Below, in pieces: positions 13,598 to 18,192 of a stretch of DNA of 18,192 nucleotides (positions are counted from its first letter, which is position 1; the number at the start of each line of letters is the position of its first letter). The stretch covers positions 1-18,192 of the forward strand of contig CAJFUH010000074.1 of assembly GCA_904420155.1 (NCBI GenBank), given 5' to 3'. Below the pieces are notes generated by a model that had not been told where the DNA came from, ran no database searches, and worked only from the letters and a program-made list of their open reading frames with translations. A program made the position numbers and the translations under genes. Origin of the DNA: an uncultured Clostridia bacterium (GTDB lineage Bacteria > Bacillota > Clostridia > Oscillospirales > Acutalibacteraceae).

Positions 13598-15380
13598 CTC
13601 CCTGCATCCCTTCCGCAGCCTCTACCGGTGGGCGCTGCGGCAGCATATGGGGTTATCCGTCCTATATATGATCCTGCTGTTTTTGGCGATGCCCGGCACG
13701 ATCCTGATTCATCTAATACAGGGGCGCGACTACAGCAATTATATCAATGGGGCGGAAGATATATTTTCGATGCTGTGTATCCCTTTGACCATGCTGTTTA
13801 CCCTGCTGTTCAGCGCTTTGCACTTTAGCTACCTTCATAAAAAAAGGGCGATCGACCTGTTTTATTCCCTGCCGGCCAAACGGAACACCCTACTGTCGGC
13901 GCGGCTTTGCGCGGCGGCCACCCAAGTACTGGCGCCGCTGCTGATCAATTATCTGCTGATGCAACTGCTGTTGTTTGCCAGACGGGAAACCTTAGGATGG
14001 GTAAGGAAGCCGTGGATGGTAACAAACGCTGGTTCCGCCATCTGTTTCCTGTGCTTGGCCGTGCTGGCTTCCCTAGTGTTTTCCGCCTTGATCTATGTGT
14101 GCAGCGGTACCGGCGTCGACGCGATCGTCTCTATTTTTGTCATCAATGGTATTTACCCTGTGCTGGTTATCCTCCTGATGCTGGTTTCGGAAAACCTATT
14201 GACCGGGGTCATGGTGAGTTATAGCGTTTCCCCTATCGTCTATACCCTGGCCTCCCCTTACCTATCTATGCTCTCTTTTTATGGGGTATCTTACGACGGA
14301 TACTCTAACGAGACAAATCTCTATGCAATTTGGTGGGTTTTGTTTACCGTAGCGCTGTTGGCCCTGACCCTGGCGCTGAATCGGAAGCGCAAAAGCGAAT
14401 CGGCGGAAACCGGCTGGGCATTTGCCGTGCCCAATGTTGTCATCCGGATCGCCGCTTCGGCCACGGCGGGATTAGGTCTTGGCACCATAATGGCACAGGC
14501 AATGTCGGGGCTGTTGATTCAGTTTATCCTGGGGATGGTCATCGGCGCGTTTGCCATGCATATGATATTGGAGGCGGTATATTCCAGAGGCTTGCGCAGA
14601 TGGCTGAAAAGCCTGCCGTATTATGGGAGTACCGTAGCGGTCCTGTTATGTTTCCTGCTGGCCATGTCCTATGGGATGAATGGGATTGTCAACCGGATTC
14701 CCGCAGTGGAAAATATAGAACAGGTATCGTGTTCCATTCAAGGCCTCAATGGATTATGGGATCAGCATGTGGGGTATTACCGGGACGGGATTTTCCAGGC
14801 CCCCGTCCTGACGGAAGAGGAAAATATTCAGCTGGTAACCCAAATCCAACAGGAGGCGATCCGGGACAGCAGAACTCATACTTTCTCCACTTCTTATCTG
14901 GGCGTTGTAGAACTGGACTACACCCTAAAGGACGGCACCCACTTAAAAAGAAGCTATCAAATAACCAACGCCGGATTCCCGAAAGAACAGGCGCAGGAAC
15001 TGTTGGATGAATTGATAGACAGCCGGGAGTTTATCGAAAAGGCCAATTCCGTGTTCCAGATCTCCCCGGAGCAAACCGGGCATTTCCAGCTGGAGGAAAT
15101 GGATACGTACGAAACGGCTGATTTGTTGGTGAATGCAGAGAAAAAGGAAGAACTCTTAAACGCACTAAAACAGGATATCCTGGAGGATAGCTCCCAGAAA
15201 AGGGAAGAGTGGATAGATAACGGTAGCCGGCAGATCGTTTTGTCTTTCCAAATAAACTCCGGAAGACGGCAAGAAACGTGGCAGCCCATCATTGATACCG
15301 ATCAATATATGATCCCCGATTACTACACCCGCACCAGGGCCGTACTGGATACCTTGGAAACAGACGCCAGTTATGAATAA
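13572..15380 (+). CDS. ABC-2-type transporter permease with large C-terminal domain
   Basis: 602 residues. The ATG has GGAGG nine bases upstream. Roughly eight or nine hydrophobic segments lie in the first 370 residues, at about 27-47, 67-88, 112-135, 155-176, 183-205, 249-268, 288-332 (possibly two) and 348-368. DLFYSLPAKR at 95-104 is a motif typical of permeases in GntR-linked ABC-2 transporters. After the last TM segment a hydrophilic domain of about 230 residues (375-602) follows; with nine segments and a cytoplasmic N-terminus it would lie outside the cell. It resembles permeases with an attached C-terminal domain of unknown function, possibly DUF6449, but I cannot confirm this. No separate second permease is present, so it may work as a homodimer. 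Confidence 0.85.
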   Translation: MTSTILSSSSLHPFRSLYRWALRQHMGLSVLYMILLFLAMPGTILIHLIQGRDYSNYINGAEDIFSMLCIPLTMLFTLLFSALHFSYLHKKRAIDLFYSLPAKRNTLLSARLCAAATQVLAPLLINYLLMQLLLFARRETLGWVRKPWMVTNAGSAICFLCLAVLASLVFSALIYVCSGTGVDAIVSIFVINGIYPVLVILLMLVSENLLTGVMVSYSVSPIVYTLASPYLSMLSFYGVSYDGYSNETNLYAIWWVLFTVALLALTLALNRKRKSESAETGWAFAVPNVVIRIAASATAGLGLGTIMAQAMSGLLIQFILGMVIGAFAMHMILEAVYSRGLRRWLKSLPYYGSTVAVLLCFLLAMSYGMNGIVNRIPAVENIEQVSCSIQGLNGLWDQHVGYYRDGIFQAPVLTEEENIQLVTQIQQEAIRDSRTHTFSTSYLGVVELDYTLKDGTHLKRSYQITNAGFPKEQAQELLDELIDSREFIEKANSVFQISPEQTGHFQLEEMDTYETADLLVNAEKKEELLNALKQDILEDSSQKREEWIDNGSRQIVLSFQINSGRRQETWQPIIDTDQYMIPDYYTRTRAVLDTLETDASYE

Positions 15381-15424
15381 ATATTGTTTCCAATTTTCTG
15401 AAAGGCCTTGCTTTTTCGGTATGT

Positions 15425-15453
15425 TTGACGTAATATTGTACTATCACGATCAT
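15425..15453 (+). promoter_or_regulatory. Candidate promoter of the 88-aa membrane protein, containing an operator half-site
   Basis: TTGACG (15425-15430), 17 bases, then GATCAT (15448-15453) match the consensus at five and four positions. The spacer contains ATTGTACTAT (15435-15444), identical to ten bases at 12211-12220, the right half of the palindrome in front of the GntR gene plus three more bases. The left half is not conserved. Confidence 0.5.
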
Positions 15454-15488
15454 ACAAACAAGATGGTTGCTATTAGGAGAGGTGCGAA

Positions 15489-15755
15489 ATGACAAAATTA
15501 TATCGCGTGTTGGGCGTAGTAAGCCTAGCCTGCGGCGTGATTGCCTGTTTCCTGCTGTTTAAAACCCAACCGCTTCATGGAATGCTTTATGGCGTCCTGG
15601 GGATCGCCCTGGGGCTGGCCCTATATGAAATTGGAGAGCTTCGGGAAAGAGTGGATCATGTAGAAGACGTCCTTTCCATCTCTGCGGAAAAGGAAGCTTT
15701 ACGGGAAGAGGAAAAAGCCGCGGAAAAAATGGCGGTATCCGCCCATCGGAAATAA
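15489..15755 (+). CDS. Small two-TM membrane protein of unknown function
   Basis: 88 residues. Two hydrophobic segments (about 7-25 and 30-46) are followed by a charged helical tail, GELRERVDHVEDVLSI and EKEALREEEKAAEK, with a heptad-like pattern suggesting a short coiled coil in the cytoplasm. The ATG at 15489 is preceded by AGGAGAGG about six bases away. The gene lies 108 bp after the permease with its own candidate promoter and is followed by a strong terminator. I do not recognise a family. The shared half-site in its promoter suggests joint control with the transporter, and it might be an accessory membrane subunit; that is inference. Confidence 0.72.
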   Translation: MTKLYRVLGVVSLACGVIACFLLFKTQPLHGMLYGVLGIALGLALYEIGELRERVDHVEDVLSISAEKEALREEEKAAEKMAVSAHRK

Positions 15756-15820
15756 AAAGATAGCCAAAGGATGGATTCCGTAGTACATAACGGAGGTTCG
15801 CCTATCTATGAATGGTTGAA

Positions 15821-15870
15821 AAAAGGCTGCTGGTATGCAAAGTTTTTGCATACCAGCAGCCTTTTATTTT
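15821..15870. terminator. Bidirectional rho-independent terminator between convergent genes
   Basis: A 16-17 bp uninterrupted stem (15825-15841 with 15845-15861) has a loop of three to five bases. AAAA precedes it and TTTT follows (15862-15865), so it can stop the rightward small gene and the leftward glycogen phosphorylase gene. Confidence 0.94.
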
Positions 15871-15935
15871 CTTGGAGGGTTTCCCCATGCATATATTTGT
15901 CAAATACCAAGTAGGCCCGTCAAATCCGGATCCCG

Positions 15936-18192
15936 TTATAACTCCCATAACTCCTTCGCGTATTGCTGAATGGTGCGGTCGCTGGAGAATAAGCCCGCGT
16001 TAGCCGCATTGAGCAGGCATTTGCGCCCAAAAGCCTCCCGGTCCTTGTAATCCTCAATGGCCTGTAACTTGGCCTTGGTATACAGAGGCAGGTCGTGCAG
16101 CAGGAAATAATGATCCGGACGGTGCCAGGAAGCCCCTTCCAGCAGGGACGTGTACAGTTCCCGGAACATACCGGTCCCTCCGTCGTCCAGCGTGCCGTCT
16201 ACCAACGTGTCCACGATCCGGCGGATGTTTGCGTCGCTCTCATAAATTTCCTTGGGATTGTAGCTTTCCCTCATCCGGTTGATCTCTTCTACCCGGGCGC
16301 CGAAGATGTAATTATTCTCTTCTCCGGCCTGTTCCACAATCTCAATATTGGCGCCGTCGTAGGTACCCAAGGTCACCGCGCCGTTGAGCATCAATTTCAT
16401 ATTTCCCGTGCCGGACGCTTCCGTGCCCGCCGTGGAAATCTGTTCGGAGATATCCGCCGCCGGTATCAGCTTTTCCGCGTAAGAGACATTATAATTGGAG
16501 ACAAAGAGTACCTTCATCTTGCCTGCCATATCCGGGTCCGAATCGATGAGTTTTGCGATTTCATTGATATATTTGATAATTCCCTTAGCCCGGAAATAAC
16601 CAGGCGCGGCCTTGGCCCCAAACAGGAACGCGGTCGGGGTAAAGTCCGGCAATTCCCCTTCTTTGATCCGGTAATAGATATCCAGGATAGAAAACGCGTT
16701 GAGCAGCTGCCGTTTGTATTCGTGCAGCCGTTTGACCTGGATATCAAATACAAAGGATGGATCTAACGATATCCCTTCTTTTTTCTGGATCCAGTGGCAC
16801 AGCTGGCGTTTCTTTTCCATTTTGATCTGCTGGAACCGGACGATGGTGGAAGGATTGATATGTTCTTCCAGGCGCTTGATCTGGCTCAGGTCCGTGATCC
16901 ATTGGCCGCCGATCAAATCGGTGATCATTTGGGAAAATTCCGGATTGCAAAGCCCCAGCCACCGGCGTTGGGTAATGCCGTTCGTTTTGTTCTGGAAACG
17001 CTCCGGATACCACTCATACCATTCTTTCAGCGTATCCTCTTTGAGGATCTCCGTATGGATTTTGGCGACCCCGTTGACATGGCTGGAACCGTAAATCGCC
17101 AGGCGGGCCATGTGGATCACGCCGCCAGATAAGATCTTCCAGGGTTCCAGCGGGTCTTCCACGGGAACCGGCGGTACGGGTCCTTCTTCCGCCGGCGCGG
17201 CCTCTTCTGTTTCTTCCTCCTGAAGGCTTTCCTCCTCGTCCGGGGAAGCTTCGGCTTTCTCCTTCGGGGGCTCCGCCTTGGGGGGTTCCGGCAGGGGATA
17301 GCGGGGACGCCATTCCTCGATCAGCCTTTCATGGATTTTTTCAATGATTTCATATACCTGAGGCAGCACGCCGCGGAACAGGTCGATCCCCCATTTTTCC
17401 AAAGCCTCCGCCATAACGGTGTGATTAGTATAATGGAAGGTCTTCTGCGCGATCCCAAACGCTTCCTCAAATGACAGGCCGTCTTCCTGCAACAGGCGAA
17501 TGAGCTCGGGAATCGCTACCGTGGGATGGGTATCGTTTAACTGGATGGCGCAGTGGGCGGCAAACTGATCATAACCCGTTCCATGATCTTGGCGGTACCG
17601 TTTGATGATATCCTGCAAGGAAGCGCTGCAAAAGAAATACTGCTGTTTTAAGCGCAGCCTGCGGCCTTCGTCGGAGCTGTCGTTGGGATACAGCACCCGA
17701 GAGATATCTTCCGCCGCATTCTTTTCCGCCACGGCGTCCTGGTACCGCTGGTCGTTAAACGAATCAAAATGGAATTCCGTGATGGGTTCGCTCTGCCATA
17801 AACGCAGGGTATTGACGTTTTGCCCGCCGTAGCCGATCACCGCCATATCATAGGGCACGGCCCGCACCGTCTGCCCGGAAAAGGATACCTCCACCGCGTC
17901 CTCTTCCCGGCGCACGCTCCATGGGTCGCCCATCCTTTGCCAGTCGTCGGCGCTTTCCGTCTGGAACCCGTTTTCAATCCCCTGTTTAAACAGGCCGTCC
18001 TTATACCGGATGCCATAACCGTCCAGGGGGATACGATGGGTAGCGGCGGAATCCAGAAAACAGGCCGCCAGCCGTCCCAGGCCCCCGTTCCCCAGGGCCG
18101 CGTCTTCCACTTCTTCCATCTGGGCGTTCAGGTCTATGCCCTTTTGGGCAAACAGCCGGCGCACATCCTCCAAAATTCCCAAAGCATACAGG
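15936..18192 (-). CDS. glgP: Glycogen/starch phosphorylase, 5' end outside the window
   Basis: The frame stays open to the right edge (last readable residues LYALGILEDV); a TTG at 18182 is not the real start, and about 90 N-terminal residues should lie outside. The enzyme removes glucose-1-phosphate from glycogen with phosphate and PLP. Visible hallmarks are GLGNGGLGRLAACFLDS-like text (here ALGNGGLGRLAACFLDS), QLNDTHPTVAIPELIR, TNHTVMAEALEKW, RWLGLCNPEF, VKRLHEYKRQLLN and the PLP-lysine block EASGTGNMKLMLNGA. Between RYP (about 17295) and ILSGG (about 17135) it carries roughly 40 extra residues rich in Pro, Glu, Lys and Ala, absent from ordinary family members. No other glycogen gene is in the window. 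It is convergent with the small membrane protein gene. Confidence 0.95.
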   Translation of the reverse strand, partial: LYALGILEDVRRLFAQKGIDLNAQMEEVEDAALGNGGLGRLAACFLDSAATHRIPLDGYGIRYKDGLFKQGIENGFQTESADDWQRMGDPWSVRREEDAVEVSFSGQTVRAVPYDMAVIGYGGQNVNTLRLWQSEPITEFHFDSFNDQRYQDAVAEKNAAEDISRVLYPNDSSDEGRRLRLKQQYFFCSASLQDIIKRYRQDHGTGYDQFAAHCAIQLNDTHPTVAIPELIRLLQEDGLSFEEAFGIAQKTFHYTNHTVMAEALEKWGIDLFRGVLPQVYEIIEKIHERLIEEWRPRYPLPEPPKAEPPKEKAEASPDEEESLQEEETEEAAPAEEGPVPPVPVEDPLEPWKILSGGVIHMARLAIYGSSHVNGVAKIHTEILKEDTLKEWYEWYPERFQNKTNGITQRRWLGLCNPEFSQMITDLIGGQWITDLSQIKRLEEHINPSTIVRFQQIKMEKKRQLCHWIQKKEGISLDPSFVFDIQVKRLHEYKRQLLNAFSILDIYYRIKEGELPDFTPTAFLFGAKAAPGYFRAKGIIKYINEIAKLIDSDPDMAGKMKVLFVSNYNVSYAEKLIPAADISEQISTAGTEASGTGNMKLMLNGAVTLGTYDGANIEIVEQAGEENNYIFGARVEEINRMRESYNPKEIYESDANIRRIVDTLVDGTLDDGGTGMFRELYTSLLEGASWHRPDHYFLLHDLPLYTKAKLQAIEDYKDREAFGRKCLLNAANAGLFSSDRTIQQYAKELWEL

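Noticed and set aside
14330..15010. 226-residue plus-strand open frame inside the permease gene
   Set aside because: It is an out-of-frame shadow with low-complexity, non-family translation and no ribosome site. The same holds for plus-strand frames opposite the glycosyltransferase and glgP genes, such as 6313-6882 and 16095-16766.
18180..18182. TTG start of glycogen phosphorylase at 18182
   Set aside because: The upstream codons stay open and read family-like residues (LYAL), and the family's N-terminal region is missing, so the gene simply runs off the edge.
1..18192. CRISPR arrays, tRNA or rRNA genes, insertion sequences, prophage genes
   Set aside because: Reading through both strands showed no regularly spaced repeats, no tRNA-like cloverleaf that I could recognise, and no transposase or integrase motifs.

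Overview
The window looks like chromosome from a low-to-mid-GC Firmicute of the Clostridia, probably an Oscillospiraceae or Ruminococcaceae-type gut bacterium. The reasons are strong GGAGG ribosome sites, TTG and GTG starts, a YtrA-type GntR regulator in front of an ABC transporter, a small BceS-like sensor kinase, and a Clostridia-type glycogen phosphorylase. This placement is inferred from gene types, not from any search.

Left half (about 1-9546, minus strand): one tightly packed, leftward exopolysaccharide/capsule operon. Read in its own direction it holds a priming sugar-phosphate transferase (9546-8899), an HpcH/HpaI aldolase-like protein (8882-8046), a D-2-hydroxyacid dehydrogenase (8049-7132), a GT4 glycosyltransferase (7125-5902), a DUF1919 protein (5909-5277), two more GT4 glycosyltransferases (5308-4001 and 4032-2785), a Wzy/O-antigen-ligase-like membrane protein (2813-1572), a GT-A-fold glycosyltransferase (1498-530), and the start of another GT4 enzyme running off the left edge (533-1). 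Most junctions overlap or nearly touch. The set fits assembly of a repeat unit on undecaprenyl phosphate, then polymerisation. The aldolase and dehydrogenase pair suggests an acidic non-sugar building block. No flippase or chain-length regulator is visible, so the cluster probably continues to the left.

Centre (9547-10266): a 720-bp divergent control region. It has near-consensus promoters pointing left (9838-9866) and right (9944-9972), each followed by an untranslated leader of roughly 285 bases. The leftward leader carries two direct repeats and one inverted copy that could form alternative RNA stems.

Right of that (10267-11954): an OmpR-family response regulator and a short two-TM histidine kinase, overlapping by ATGA and closed by a strong terminator (12036-12090). 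Next comes a second unit (12181-15380): a promoter overlapped by a palindrome, a GntR/YtrA repressor, an ABC ATPase and a 602-aa permease. A separate gene for an 88-aa membrane protein follows (15489-15755). Its candidate promoter contains a 10-bp match to the palindrome region, suggesting a small shared regulon.

Right end: a bidirectional terminator (15821-15870) separates these genes from a convergent glycogen phosphorylase gene (15936 to beyond 18192, minus strand). That enzyme carries an unusual Pro/Glu-rich insertion in the middle of the protein.
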